Below are positions 1 to 11,855 of a stretch of 64,000 nucleotides of DNA, piece after piece. This DNA comes from Allolobophora icterica (taxonomy: Eukaryota; Annelida; Clitellata; Crassiclitellata; Lumbricidae). The stretch lies in the NCBI GenBank assembly GCA_963556255.1, contig OY744609.1, positions 18,678,309-18,742,308 on the forward strand, read 5' to 3'. Every line of letters begins with the position of its first letter. The stretch's first letter is position 1. The position numbers were made by a program, and so were the translations under genes. Below the pieces are notes generated by a model. That model was not told the DNA's origin, ran no database searches, and saw only the letters and a list, made by a program, of their open reading frames with translations.

Positions 1-126
1 TTAGAGGCTTATAACTGCTCTGCCTATAGGGGTCCGGGACTGCTCTGCCTAGGGGCCCGTGATTGCACTGCCTAGGGGCCCGTGACTGCTCTGCCTAGGG
101 GCCCGGAATTTCTGTCGGCGGCCCTG
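1..126. mobile_element. hAT-like MITE end, cut by window edge
   Basis: Three to four tandem ~23-bp units built on CTGCCTAGGGGCCCGTGACT are followed by the terminal CTGTCGGCGGCCCTG at 112-126. The reverse complement of that terminus is identical to the left end of the element at 27381-28554, which carries the same 23-bp units. This is therefore the end of a copy in the opposite orientation; its other end lies outside the window. Confidence 0.7.
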
Positions 127-950
127 CTTGTAGGCTATATATCAAATTCTTTACAATTGCTCGGAGGCTCCTTCATTGATTTATATGCTATAAAGAGTTA
201 AGGTACCGGTATCGTATGGCATTCTGTAGGCCTATGCATGGTTAGAGACTCTGTATACGTTCACTGTAGTCACGTCGCCAGCGTGATATCAACGTCTCAT
301 GATTCTTGTGACAAAACAACGTTTAACAAAAAGCATTACGAATAACTTGCCCAACCCTACAAAAAAGACTGTATTAAAACCTACTTTCTGCACGCCGGAT
401 TCTAGTGAATAAGATCAATTCTAGACTGAATAAGACGTTGTATACATGCATCATGCATGTATCACAGAGTGAAATAGCGCTGTAGAAGTAAGGTAATGTA
501 GACCAATGCACTGCAGACAACAATCGGGCAGTTGACCGAGTGATCCAGCTCTAACAAGCGGGTCAAACTGAGCCGAACGGACAAAGGAATGAATCAGCAG
601 GGGTTGGACAGTTCCAGCAAACAAGGACTTAGGGAGTCAAAGACGAGTGTACGCACGTCCTGAGACCTGATACATAATGGGAAGTAGGCCAACGCTGACA
701 TACTTAGGCAGTTAACTTTCAGGCTAAGAAGGTTTTGCGACAACGGCTACCAAGGGGTGGGTATTTACCAAGGTCACCATTATTAGTCTTGTCCTCGAGA
801 CCAAAATGGCAGCTAGAATCTTCATATGGCTATAAGCATGTCATGTATGTGATCGAAACATGATTTTAGAGTCTAAATTAACATTTTCGGGGTCAAGGAA
901 TGTGATGGAACTAAAGACAAATATTTAGCACTGCCAAACACGAAAGGGAT
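127..950. other. No recognisable feature
   Basis: Intergenic sequence of about 0.8 kb. I see no convincing reading frame, tandem array or terminal repeat in it. Confidence 0.5.
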
Positions 951-1151
951 TTTTCTGCGAATGATGATGGCCGTAATCACGACAGATGCCACGACCATTA
1001 AATAGAAGTGTTTTCTCCTGCACATTGGATCTTTTTGCAGACATTTTGAAGAGTTAATTCAGTCGACAATACTTTGCTTGTTTTGTGACAAGTCTTTGCC
1101 TTGTGTAGTGTGTATATCATTTGAACGACGTAACAGCTTACTGAAAATATT
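951..1151 (-). pseudogene. 5' fragment of the GT61 gene, frameshifted
   Basis: This stretch aligns, with high identity by eye, to 19151-19343, which is the 5' flank, 5' untranslated region and first ~30 codons of the GT61 gene at 17594-19237. The equivalent start codon is at 1044-1042. A 2-base deletion after the fifth codon (AAAAGATCC against GAAAGATATCC) shifts the frame, so the signal-anchor sequence is lost, and no further GT61 coding sequence follows. It is a partial segmental duplicate in the same orientation, about 18 kb away, and not a functional exon. Confidence 0.85.
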
Positions 1152-1264
1152 CAGAGTCTGGCAGTTCTCGCGATAGGAAGCTCGCGAGGAGGCTTTCGTC
1201 TTGAGACTATAGAATAGAGGTTCTTGTAGTTGTTGCTGCATCGTAGCCATTTCATCATCGTCTG

Positions 1265-1362
1265 TGTAACTGAACAATCGTCTATTGGACTGTGTATTCG
1301 TCAAGAGACATTCGTATTGAATGACAATAAAGAATTCTACAGACAGAACCTATAAGTCTGAC
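1265..1362. repeat. Dispersed repeat containing an AATAAA hexamer
   Basis: About 95 bp starting at CTGAACAATCGTCT and running through GACAATAAAGAATTC and the following CAGACAGAACCTATAA. It recurs at 6644-6741 with a few substitutions and a 2-base length difference. The shared polyadenylation-like hexamer suggests a retroelement 3' end, but no coding part is attached. Confidence 0.6.
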
Positions 1363-3539
1363 AGATGGTGGAGAACCGAAACTGGCAATGGTTCTCGATG
1401 GTGGACAAGGCAGTTCGAATCCCGTCAGTACTTCTGCTGCAAGTGAGGTTCCCCAGCGCAGTCAATCAACGTAGACGACAGTGCCAGAGATGACAGAAGT
1501 GCTACAGATTCGAACCCAGCTCAAGGAACTTTCCTTCTACTTTCTACAGCGAGGAAGATTCTCAACCGATTCTTCCAGTCTGCAGCGAGTCAACCAGTAT
1601 TATCATTTTTCGCCGACCGACAACAACCGACAACAACGCCTCATCGTTCGATCCGATCGTCCAATCAACCACATCGCACTTGTCCGTGCTGTCTGCATTC
1701 CATCAGCGACTACTGCTTCACGAATCCTTCCATCCTTCGATCTGAAGACGAAACGCCACAATTTAGAGGATCCATTCGTTGTGGCACAACGAATGGATCC
1801 TCTAGTTAGTCTATATATATATAGTACGGTTGTGCAGCGAGGCTTGTCTTGGTATCGACCTTCATCGAAATCTCAACAGTCTACTTCTCCTAGTATCAGG
1901 ATAATAACTGGCTCAGTTTAATTATTTTCGGTCATTTGAATCATTTTGCTGTCCTGTAATGCTACGCTCATTATTCATTCGTAGTTCAATTCGCCTCAGA
2001 GATGACGTCCCTAAGTTATTTTAAGACGTTTTGTAACATTTTGAAGCAAGTTCGAACACACAGTTTTTAGTTCCTTGTCTATATGTATAGCGCTGTACGT
2101 ATGGATTAGTTAACTTCTTTCGATAGCTTATTGGGTCCAAAACGCACCATGTTTTAATCGTGTATATAACGTATATTGCTTTTGTATATAGGCTTTATTT
2201 GACAGAGTTTAAGTCAGGCCACACTATGTGCACACCACTTGTATGTAAGGTACATACAAAGGCTATCAGATTGGACTTTCCATGTAGCCTGTGGCCATCT
2301 GTCAAAATAGCCATCCCGCATAACTTACTGCATGCATGTGTCTTAGCGGAAGCATCCTTCTGCACATGTAGCCGATATCTGACCCTGGCTTGATAATTCT
2401 CTGTATGTCTATACATACACAGTAGAGACGGGGTGCGATCATCGTCTAGGAAACTGTCCAGTCGCCTCAATGTGGGAATATACGTACAGAAATGCTTATC
2501 TACTGTACTGGCTATCTGTGTGTAATTGAGTCGGACAATCATGACTCATTGTTCGTGTACTTAGACCAGGATCTGGCTTGCAGTGCATCGCTGTGTAATG
2601 TAATTCCTATGCACTGCTCTTTTTGCACTTTTCATGAAAGTTTGATCTAACGTTATGGCTGCTTTCCCATGACGTTGTGACAAGAGATTTATTTCGAGTT
2701 CGGGCAAGAATAGTGCCACATTACGGCGGTGCCGTGCAGTATAGAGAAGGAGAGAAAGAGTCGAGTTCAGGATGGCTTAGACGCCTGCCGCGGGGTTACA
2801 GCTCCACGTTCTCACGAGTCTATTTATGAATTTTATTACTGTGTTTTTATGAGTCACACGTACGAAGCCCAGCCGCATGTCACGTCAGCTGACTGATGGT
2901 TAATGTAGATACGCGTGCCAGAGAGCATTGCACATTCAACAACTTAACAGGCTATGAGCCTATGATGCCAAATAATGGAGTAAGTCAAGCATCGCAGTAC
3001 GTAATACCTGGCTAAGCCATTAATTACAGCCTGTCAGCCACCAACAGCACGCAGTCTGATATATACGAACTTCAAACCCGCATTTTAGATCGAGTGACAA
3101 AGCAGACCATCGGCTTCTCTTTTGTATTAGAAATCTCCCATGCGTTAGTATTCAGTTTGTGGATTCGTTTTTTTTAAAGTACTCGTATATTGTATATATT
3201 TTAGTGTTAGTAAATGTCATTATGATATGCATGTATATATATTTTCGCGTAGGCCTACGCTATGCGGAAATAGCCGACCGAGCTTAGGGTCAGAGGTTAA
3301 TGTATATAGGCCTATAATTATTACATGCCTGTTCGTGTGAAAGGCAGGTGCTAAGAGTAAGCGTACGAAACAAGAGGCGACTTCGCATTACATTGAGTGG
3401 ACGAGAGTTTTTCGTGGCCGCTTCATTTTGATCTTCTTATTTTAATTGAAATTATTAATTTCAAGTTCAACGGATCCGAAATCAATTTTGTATCAGTCAC
3501 GATTTTACATCTGTACCTCTTTCTCTTGGACCACTCTCT
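1363..3539. other. No gene; contains a perfect 41-bp palindrome
   Basis: About 2.2 kb without a supported gene. A 146-codon frame at 1481-1921 has no recognisable domain and runs through the perfect palindrome at 1764-1804, so I do not call it. A weak tRNA B-box-like string (AGTTCGAATCCC) lies near 1411-1423. Confidence 0.5.
1764..1804. repeat. Perfect palindrome with 20-bp arms
   Basis: Arms 1764-1783 and 1785-1804 are exact reverse complements around a single G at 1784. Each arm contains GGATCC. Such a perfect, nearly spacer-less palindrome is unusual and can form a cruciform; it could also be a cloning or assembly artefact. Confidence 0.9.
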
Positions 3540-3704
3540 GGAAACCCCCTGACCTGGTACTCTGGAAATCGGACTTGGACCTCTTTTGGACTACTCCCTG
3601 GAACCCCCTCTGATCTGACGTAGAGCTCGTGAATAGGCTGGTGCCCTGCGCTTGGCCTTCGATTGGCGCTTTAGAAGTTTGGAGATTACGATTACGATTA
3701 CGAT
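3540..3704 (+). mobile_element. LINE 3' end with (TTACGA)n tail
   Basis: A non-coding 3' end that runs through GTAGAGCTCGTGAATAGG and GGCGCTTTAGAAGTTTGGAG and finishes in three GATTAC/GATTACG units. Homologous copies on the minus strand lie at 15555-15740 and 59412-59575. The 5'-truncated form with a short tandem tail fits CR1/L2-type target-primed insertion. No coding sequence is retained. Confidence 0.7.
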
Positions 3705-4404
3705 TCTCTTGAATAATGTGGCCACTTGTTCAAGACGTTTGCTAACATCAGATGGATGCCTGTCTGTCAGTCCAATACAAAATTGCCTTTTTCTTTCCAT
3801 ATTTTTTATGGAGCGTGTAGGTCATATATTTTGATGTTTAGAGATAATGAGTAAGCTGGTTCAAGCTTCATGAACGCTCTGTTAGTTCCCGTGTATAGGT
3901 CTGATCAGATTTAAAGCGAATTGTTATTTGTATTAATGAGTGCTCTATGGAGAGGAATTGTGTTAGGATGGAATTGCACTTGATGTTCTAAGTATATAGC
4001 ACGAGTCGTTACTCGGTGGAGCTTCTATAGCTACTAATCGTGTCCATCCATATATCAGGGTATGTAGGTGTGTTACGCCTAAGGTCAGTCTGACCGGAAG
4101 TTCGAAGTATCTACAATAGGATGGTTTTGAGAGTTATTCGGCCATGAATAGGCCTACGTTATGAGGATATCGTTAAGATTTTATCGTTTGTGCAGCGTTG
4201 TGGAGCCGTCGCTCGCCACCTCGCGAATTTAAGCACAGGTGTTCCGGTTCATATGGAGAGTTAAGCGCTTAAGAGTCGTAGTGTTATAGAGTTGCAACGT
4301 ATCCGGTTGATTCTTCGACAGAATCTACGAGAAAGAGTACGAGTTTATGTACTCCGAGTCGAGTCTCAGGCATTTTCGCCTTTGCTTACCGTTGAGTAGG
4401 CCGT
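3705..4404. other. No recognisable feature
   Basis: About 0.7 kb of AT-rich intergenic sequence; nothing recognised. Confidence 0.5.
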
Positions 4405-4412
4405 GTTTTAAC

Positions 4413-5099
4413 CATGGGCGGCGATCTAGGGGGGACATGTCCCCCCCACCTTCAAGAGTGGGGGGACACGCCATACATTTGTCCCCCCACATTTTGAGGA
4501 AACACCAAAAAAGAGCCAAAAATGAAATTGCGTGTGATAATTTTGACAGTCTTTTTTGACGAGATGAGGTAAAAATGAAATGTATAAGGAGAAGTGTCCC
4601 CCGAAAAAATTATGAGAAAGGAGAAAGTAGAAAGTAGGAAGAAATTTGTGACAAAGAAGTTTTTTTTGGAGAAGAATTTCTAAAAGTAAAAAGATTTAGA
4701 GAGAGCGATGACATGACGATGACGTGATGTTCCGAAAAAAGCGATAATATGGTCAAAATATGGTCATAGTGGTATACTGGTGGGACCCTGAAAATGTAGG
4801 AAAAGAGGTGAATGACTACAAAAAAAGAAAAAAAGGTCATCAGCTTTTTTAGAGATGAATTCGGGGAAAAGTGATGGTTATGAGAATATTTTCCTCAGAG
4901 AAAAATGAAGATCTTTAAAAAGTCATCAACCAGACGAAAGACAAAAGGTCATCAACTTTTTTGCGAAAAGTCAAGAAGTTTTGTGGAGAAAGGAAACAAT
5001 TTTTTTATTTCGGGACATGAATTCCTAAAAAAAGGTAATTGACCAGACCATAGGCAACTTTGTCCCCCCCCCACCTCTCAGACAAGATCGCCGCCACTG
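4413..5099. mobile_element. hAT-type MITE, 687 bp, TSD GTTTTAAC
   Basis: The ends CATGGGCGGCGATCT and (reverse complement of the right end) CAGTGGCGGCGATCT match at 14 of 15 positions. Perfect 8-bp target duplications GTTTTAAC lie at 4405-4412 and 5100-5107. The interior has G-rich and C-rich subterminal runs and an A-rich core with no transposase. A shorter relative is at 21817-22195. Confidence 0.9.
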
Positions 5100-5107
5100 G
5101 TTTTAAC

Positions 5108-6043
5108 ATTTGTAATTAGTCTCACCATCGAAGTTTTGGTGTGGGCAACGAATTGCTAGCTTATTCGAATTGAACTTTTCATGTGTATTTTTGTTTTCTA
5201 ACGAATCTGTTTGTTTGTTATTTTATGCACGGACGACGACACTTCTGCGTAACGCTGGGAGATTCAACGACACGATCGAGTATGCCATTGGCTTCATCGC
5301 AAAGCCTCGACTGTTGTACAGTCACGATTGCAGTGCCAACTCGTCTCGTCATACTCACCGTTCGGAGTCATTCGCTCTGGAAGCGTTTCGCTTCGTGATC
5401 GCTTATTTAGCGTATTTATCGTGTGAAGCGTTTAAGCGTTACGTAGTTGCTCTCTGTCACCGTTTTTGCTTCGTATTAATCGAGTATTTCTGTTAACTTT
5501 GGTAGGCTACTTACATTTTTTGCCGAAGTTCGCGATATCGTGTGTTTTGCTTTATTTAGGTTTCAGTTTTAAAAGTAGTTTTTTCATTTTTTCTTGTTTA
5601 GCGTTTGCAGTGTGACATTCGTTCTTTTATTACTCGAGCTTGTTGCGTGCTGCAAAGGTTACGAACACTTCTAGCTGTTTTCTACCTTTCATTTGTGACC
5701 TTAAGGACATTTTCGCTGTATATTTAGGCTCGCTCCTATGAACTTTTAGATCTTTTCAGTTATCTTTAGATTTTAGGTGCCAGTTTTTTTGATTTTGTGT
5801 GCATTTTGCTTTTCTATATTGTGAAACGAGGACGTTATAATTTTTCATGACCGGACGGACTATGAGACAGCTAGATGGCGACGTGGAAGTTAAAGCAATG
5901 CACAGTATAAGACGGTAGGTGAGTGTAGGTTAAGAGACCATAGATTGACTGGTGAGAACGATGTAGGCCTATATCAGTTGTGATTTATGTGCAGCAATAC
6001 TGGTTGAGATAGATAGGCATTCGGTCAAGCGGGCATAGGAAGA
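5108..6043. other. No supported gene
   Basis: About 0.9 kb between two MITEs. A 108-codon frame at 5170-5496 has no recognisable domain and an overlapping frame of similar quality, so it is not called. Confidence 0.5.
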
Positions 6044-6051
6044 TATGGCGG

Positions 6052-6459
6052 CAGTGGCGTAGCTAGGATATTTTGCGCCCGGGGACGAACTATGAATTTG
6101 GCGCCCCCTACCCCCCCCCCCGTTTTACTATTTCACATTTTCCACATAATCGAATGGCAATTTTAATTTTTTTTTATGAAATAAAATATGAAAAATACAG
6201 ACGGTACATGCATGTTTCCCCTTAGTGCTCAATGGGGCGCCAAAATCATACCTAAGAACTTATTTGTAAGTAATGAGAATATAATTGGATATATTTGGGG
6301 CGCTAAAATTAAATCTTATGCATTCATTTGTGATAAATTAGTTAAAACTGCATCAAAATTAAGAGTAAAATTATTTATCTTAACCCTCATTTTGTCGCCC
6401 CCTTACCTTGGCGCCCGGGGACACATGTACCCCCCTGCCCCCCCCCAGCTACGCCACTG
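6052..6459. mobile_element. hAT-type MITE, 408 bp, TSD TATGGCGG
   Basis: Perfect 13-bp terminal inverted repeats CAGTGGCGTAGCT and AGCTACGCCACTG, flanked by perfect 8-bp duplications TATGGCGG at 6044-6051 and 6460-6467. GGCGCC-rich subterminal blocks flank an AT-rich core with no transposase. A textbook non-autonomous hAT element. Confidence 0.95.
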
Positions 6460-6643
6460 TATGGCGGTAGAGTTGGTTAGACATTTTAGACAGACAGACA
6501 GTTAGACGGACAGTATGGACTGACACAGAAATACGAAAGGTAGCAAGCAGTCAGATGACGTCAGCAAGGTAATAGCAGATAGGAACATAGGTACAAGGTC
6601 AGGTAGACAGCAAGATAAGTGGTCACCTAATGGTAGGTAGTGA

Positions 6644-6741
6644 CTGAACAATCGTCTCCAATTGAACTGTGCATTCGTCAAGACACATTCGTATTGAATG
6701 ACAATAAAGAATTCTACAGACAGAACCTATAACTCTGACAC
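6644..6741. repeat. Second copy of the AATAAA dispersed repeat
   Basis: Matches 1265-1362, including GACAATAAAGAATTC and the following CAGACAGAACCTATAA. No coding sequence is attached. Confidence 0.6.
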
Positions 6742-6796
6742 ATATAAAAGCCCTGATCCGTCCATCTGTCTGTCATGATGTAACGCTCTGACTCAT

Positions 6797-7030
6797 GCTA
6801 CCCCGCACTCCAGAGGTCGCTTCCTCGACTCGGCCGTCGACGCCAGAGGTCGCCAGAGGGCGTTGGAGGTCGCCAGACGCCAGACGGTGCCTCCTCGACT
6901 GCAAAGCAGTCAACGCCAGAGGGCGCCAGAGGGCGTTAGAGGTCGCGAGACGCCAGACGATGCATCCTCGACTGCAAAGCAGTCAACGCCAGAGGGCGCC
7001 AGAGATCGCCAGAGGGGGCTAGAGGTTTGG
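6797..7030. repeat. GC-rich minisatellite, ~73-bp unit, about 3 copies
   Basis: TCCTCGACTGCAAAGCAGTC recurs at about 6891 and 6964, with a diverged first copy near 6820. Units are separated by GCCAGAGGGCGCCAGAGG-type submotifs. Because of the array, more than one frame stays open; these are not considered genes. Confidence 0.75.
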
Positions 7031-7046
7031 AGTGAAAATAACTGAG

Positions 7047-7228
7047 CAGTATATTGGCATATGTAGGGGCAGGCATTTGCCTATGTTTAACACAGGTGCA
7101 AGCAGTTAAGGCGGCAGTTACTGAAGCAGTATATTGGTAGATGTAGGGGCAGGCATTTACCGTCTTAACTGCATGCATCTGTATCAAACATAGGCAAATG
7201 CCTGCCCCTACGTATACCAATATACTGC
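7047..7228. repeat. Inverted repeat with ~40-bp arms plus an internal direct copy
   Basis: The arm at about 7049-7089 (AGTATATTGG then TGTAGGGGCAGGCATTTGCC) is the near-perfect reverse complement of 7188-7228. A second direct copy of the left arm lies at 7123-7164. The whole could fold into a long hairpin, as in foldback elements or imperfect MITEs. Confidence 0.75.
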
Positions 7229-7245
7229 TGCAGTTATTTTGACTC

Positions 7246-7800
7246 CAAATGTGACTTATAATAAAGCATTTCAATAAACAAATTCAGTTCTCTTCCTATC
7301 AATCCATTCATTTTCTTTATCAGCCTGTCATTATTATGACGGGCAAATACTCTAGCGGGTCTTATATTAGCCGCACTCCCTCGCAATGCGCAAACATTCA
7401 TCATAGGCCTATATCGCATTATTACGCATTATTTTTTTAATAATAATAGTATGCTTACTTCCACTGGGATGCGAAAAATCGTGATTTTCTGTCATATCAA
7501 ACTAAACACACATCGACCTATTCGTCTTATATATCAACGAGCCTTTGTTTGACACCTTCCGACTCTCCTCCAATCGCAAAATCCCAGCGAAAGTCATTGA
7601 TGGAAATGCAAAAGAAACCAAAGGCATTTATCACGACCCTCGCGTAATTATAATTGATTTTTGCGATAGGGAACCGATATTTTTCATTGTCACCTTTGTA
7701 GCAGCCATCTGCTACGTCTTGTGATATTTTGAGCATTCGGTCACAAAGCTTTTGGGTGAAAGAAAGTTATATTCTTCCGCGTATCGATGAGAGGGATTAG
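7246..7800. repeat. Dispersed repeat; unoccupied relative of the 27-29 kb copy
   Basis: A diverged copy of the sequence split between 27165-27196 and 28771-29215. The shared landmarks are GGATGCGAAAAATCGTGATT, GCGTAATTATAATTGATTTT and GCAGCCATCTGCTACGTCTT. The first ~110 bp also match 15156-15260 (TGTGACTTATAAT through TGACGGGCAAATAC). At about 7372-7385 the sequence runs uninterrupted through the point where the 27-kb copy carries its nested transposons. No coding capacity recognised. Confidence 0.75.
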
Positions 7801-7993
7801 TTTTCCATGCAATAAAAAATTATTTTCTTTTCAAACAGTAGGCTACCTGCAGTTAAATCTAGCTTTCACAGAGATATTTAATCAATTCTGTTTCTAGCTT
7901 GCATTCGACATTCGCTTACCTCAGCCATCATCAGATTTAACTTTTTTTAATTTCTGTGCTAGACTGCTACATCCCTCGTTCGCATGCAGATGT

Positions 7994-8335
7994 CCAGTGG
8001 CGTAACGACCTAACCGGGGGCACATAGACATTTTAAGCTCGGGGCCCTTTTTTTAGCAGTCATGGGCGTCCGCAGAAATTTTTGTTGGGGCAACATTTTT
8101 GTAAGGGGGAGACATTTTCGTAGGGGGCAGCAAAATGACGTTTTTGCATAGCTATTCATGAACACACAACATGTGACAACTTTCAAAAAAATAATTATTA
8201 AGGACTAACCTAAAAAGTAAGTGTTTTATCGCATTGAAAATCGTGTTGGTACTGTTGTAATAATCATAATAATTAACAGATTTTATTTTTTAAGATATGC
8301 GCAAAATCAAGAGGGGCAAATGCTCCCATTGCCCC
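7994..8335. mobile_element. Composite hAT-like repeat, copy 1
   Basis: Starts with CAGTGGCGTAACGACC and a GGGGCCC block. At 8061 it runs into a second element that begins CATGGGCGTCC. It is collinear with 11856-12470, sharing GCTATTCATGAACACACAAC, GCATTGAAAATCGTGTTGG and ATATGCGCAAAATC. This copy lacks the reverse-transcriptase insert present in the other. The right end is lost near 8335. Confidence 0.7.
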
Positions 8336-9659
8336 CAGGCAATGTTCCCTCTAAGAATTTCATTGCTGTGAGCAATTTTTTCTTTGTGAACAATTTTTTC
8401 ACATGTATTCATTTGTGAGCACCAATTCAATGTAAAATTTAAAAATTTCTTTGCAAGAAAAAAAACCTTTTGATTATGAAATTTCTGGACAAGGCGCGAG
8501 AACCTTTGATATCCATCCACCCCACGATTTATGGCGATTAGGGTCTGGAAAAATACAAGAGGGTAAAGAACAATCAAAAGAATATTATTTAATCCACTAC
8601 TATAACAGCCTAACAGGGTTCAAAACGTTCTCATGTGAAGTATAATCCGACCCTGTTTTCTTTTAAAGCTATATATGTACGGTATACGCTTCTGTTCACT
8701 TTGGCTTGTTTTGAGCAAACATTTCTGTCCCCCAACGTAATGTAAGAAATCACTACTAATCGGCGGTGAAATAATTATGTGAGCTGAGACAACGCATTGA
8801 CACGAAAAGCCCATTTACGTCTTGCGTTAAAATGCTTTAAAATGACACCTGCTTAGAAAGATCGATATCACTGATATTATTGCAAGAAATTTTACTATCC
8901 CAGTTTTGTTACATATGTTTGAAAAACACAAAAAGCACGTACAATATGAACAAAAATCTCACATTTATCTTACACATTCTATGCAATCTCTCTTCCTTCT
9001 TTTTCAGTTCTCCATAAGTCATACACCATATCTATGTTTACACTGTTTCCTTCAGCCACGGATACAGCTTAATATGGATTAAGTTAGATGTTCAACATCA
9101 AGACGATTCCTAGTCTTAATCTGTATGCAGTTCATCAAGCTGAAACCTCTTTCACAGTCTGCACTTGATGCTTGGAAAGTACCACAAATATCATTGTCTC
9201 CATTAACTTGTTCCAGGCAATATTCCAGCAAAATGCAGCAAAGTGCCTAGGTAGACCTCATTTGATGTCCGGAAAGAAACTGCACCACATTCAGCTGCAT
9301 TAGCTAGAGCATGAAATTTAGCTTTTCACACACTCGCTCTAGGCCTACAGAATATTGTTTAAATAGTACGAATTAGAATTTCCATTGCTTTTTTCAGCCA
9401 CCTTTTTTTAGCTACTAAAAAATAATTTATTTAGTTTAATAATAAAAACAACAATTTAGTTATTTTAATTTAAAATCAGTGTTGTGAACTGTTTTCAGTG
9501 TTTAGTGAGACCCTGCCAACCCCCAATCCCGTTGTTTCGGGATATAGTCCTTCCACAAATGTTCAGTTCCGGAACCTGTTTTTTTTAAAGAAAAAAGCAC
9601 TGAGAATTTCTATCTCGTTCATTAATGGTGTCTGTTTCCAAGCGTCATCAATCCCAAGA
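8336..9659. other. No gene; decayed repeat sequence
   Basis: About 1.3 kb of AT-rich sequence. TGTTCCCTCTAAG at about 8343 resembles the start of another hAT repeat class. No supported reading frame. Confidence 0.4.
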
Positions 9660-9815
9660 TCTTCTCGGTGTGCTACATGGTGCTGTTAAACTTTTCTCTT
9701 AATTAGTTACATTGTTTGTTTATATGTAATATGAAGCAATATGCTGTAATATGTTTCGTGTACAGCGCTGTGAGCTTGCTAGTGCTTCCTAATAAAAATA
9801 TACTTACTTACTTAC
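9660..9815 (+). mobile_element. LINE 3' end with (ACTT)n tail
   Basis: A 3'-untranslated-like segment with AATAAAAATATACTTACTTACTTAC at its end (the tail units are ACTT). The minus-strand LINE at 10384-11130 ends in the same tetranucleotide, so both are probably the same family. Confidence 0.5.
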
Positions 9816-10383
9816 ATTGTCAATCAGGACCTTTACCTCGTTGGCAGTGGTTTTCGATCGTAGTGCACATTCCTTTCTGACTCAGGATATAGACTCTTCA
9901 AAAGTCTTCTGCTCTGGTTCTGGAACTTATTAACGCTGTCCACGCGGCTGTTATGGTTTACATGACGCTTCAGACTGTCTTTTTTTTCATTTAAACAATT
10001 TTCCCTGTAGTCCACTCTCCTCCCACTCCACCTTTTTCGCCAATGGAGCAGGTTTCATGCAGGGTAAGTAAACAGATCACAAGGCGCATATGTATTCTTT
10101 TGCAGCCTCGAAGCATGCGGCATAGCGCTATGAACTAAATGGTCAGTCAACCTGCAGATGCGTGAACTCATAAAGGCCGCTAGACAGGAGCCCCACCCCA
10201 ATAATTGAGGCGCTAGGCTTGCACAGCCATTGAGCCCTCCTCCCGCCCCCTCCCCATTATTCTGACAGTAGTCACATATTTCTTCGCCTATAAACAACAA
10301 TATGTTACAACTTGCAATTGCACAATGCAGTGGTGTAACAAACATGTAGCGAGGGTGGACAATTCATGTTTTTCCGTATAGAT

Positions 10384-11130
10384 CTAAGTAAGTAAGTAAG
10401 TAAATATATCCTTTATTAATCCGACTGCTAACCGCATTTTGGTTTATACGTGTATATCACGTCCAGGTTAAAGTACTGAGGCCTATATTCCGGTGAAAAT
10501 GATCCTAATTATGAAAGATTTGCGAGCCTGCAGACTGTGAGCAGTTGGGAGAACCCGATTATGAACACGGGGTCGCAAAGTATAACCAGTATGCTTAAGA
10601 GGGGGTCATAGTGCATGGGGCACATGTGTAGGACATGTAAGGACGGCCGTGAAAAGTTTGGAATCAGCAGTTCGGATCAATTGTTCGAATCTAGCGTAAT
10701 CCACAGGAAGATAACCAGCTTTAATCAGTCTCCTAAATATTGCCTGCAATCTCTCACGCCGCCCCGCACCCTGTCCCGCATAGCCCCACCAAGCGGACGC
10801 AGCGTACGTCATCCTCGCCACTGTGGTAGCTGTCTCCACCTCGTACATTGAGGGACCAAGTAGTCCATGAGTAGTCAGGATGCGTAATGCATAGGCTACA
10901 TTGACTGTCTTGCACCAGTGCATAGATTGTCAACATGCACGTCAAAGCAGAAGTCATCGGAGAGCGTGACACCCAAAATCTTAATTCATGAGTTTTATTC
11001 ACTTTTGTTCTCGGCTTACGGACAACCATTTCCTGGGTCTTTGCTTGGTTAAGCTTTAGATTATATCTCGCAACCCAGATCTCGATGTGCCTGATTTCCG
11101 AGTTTATCAGGTTGCTATTGGCAGCAGGAA
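10384..11130 (-). mobile_element. 5'-truncated LINE, reverse-transcriptase C-terminal part
   Basis: Reading leftwards, a broken frame encodes a LNQAKTQEMVV motif, then an ILGVTLSDDF-like segment, then YAASAWWGYA and FRRLIKAGYL near 10700-10830. This is the usual tail of CR1/L2-type ORF2 proteins. The frame is interrupted more than once. The 3' end at 10384-10405 is a (TTAC)n tail. A dead copy of a retrotransposon. Confidence 0.75.
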
Positions 11131-11326
11131 CCAGGAGATAGGTTTCTAGTGCGTTTTACAATGTGACTTATAATTAATCTGTTTCAACCTCTCTGCAGTC
11201 TGTACTAGTCTGTATATATGACGGATGCTTCATGATACATGATACTCAGGGCCACAGACGTATGTACGTGCGGTGTCTGTCTAGGCTACCCTGATGGGTC
11301 GGGTATCGCCGTATTTGACCCTGATG

Positions 11327-11327
<1 letters not shown>

Positions 11328-11390
<63 letters not shown>
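11328..11390. repeat. (TA)n microsatellite
   Basis: About 31 uninterrupted TA units. Confidence 0.95.
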
Positions 11391-11392
<2 letters not shown>

Positions 11393-11855
11393 TGTTGGAA
11401 AGCAGAGAGTTACATGTGATTTGTTAAAAATCCAACATTTACCAAAGTGGCGATTTTGTTTTTCAATTTATGTGGTGTATTTTTCACAATACCTCATTTC
11501 CCCAGTCCCTCAAACAATACAATCCCGTCCACAACCACACGTCTGACGAACAACGTTCTGATCTGCGCTCTTCATTCGTAGCTGAATCTGATCTGCTATC
11601 AGTTATATCAGAGGCTGACTGCAATCCACGGGAGCCAAAAATATATAGCGACCCTGCAGTAGGTGGGCAGATAAGTAAAGGCGACAAAAGTGGGAGAAAA
11701 TTTCAATCCACATGGAAAACCAAATATCGATGGATTCTTTGTTCTGAATGTCAGAATAAAGTTTTCTGCGAAAACTGTCAGGAATGTGCTAACTCGGATC
11801 TATTTCGTTTCTCAACGAAAAAAGACGATGCAGTCATATCCGATGGCTACAGCAC

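Noticed and set aside
1481..1921. 146-codon open frame
   Set aside because: No recognisable domain, runs through a perfect palindrome and lies in repeat-rich sequence.
3690..3704. GATTAC units as interstitial telomere-like repeat
   Set aside because: They sit exactly at a LINE 3' end and vary between copies, as expected for a LINE tail.
5170..5496. 108-codon open frame between MITEs
   Set aside because: No domain or splice context; an overlapping frame is equally open.
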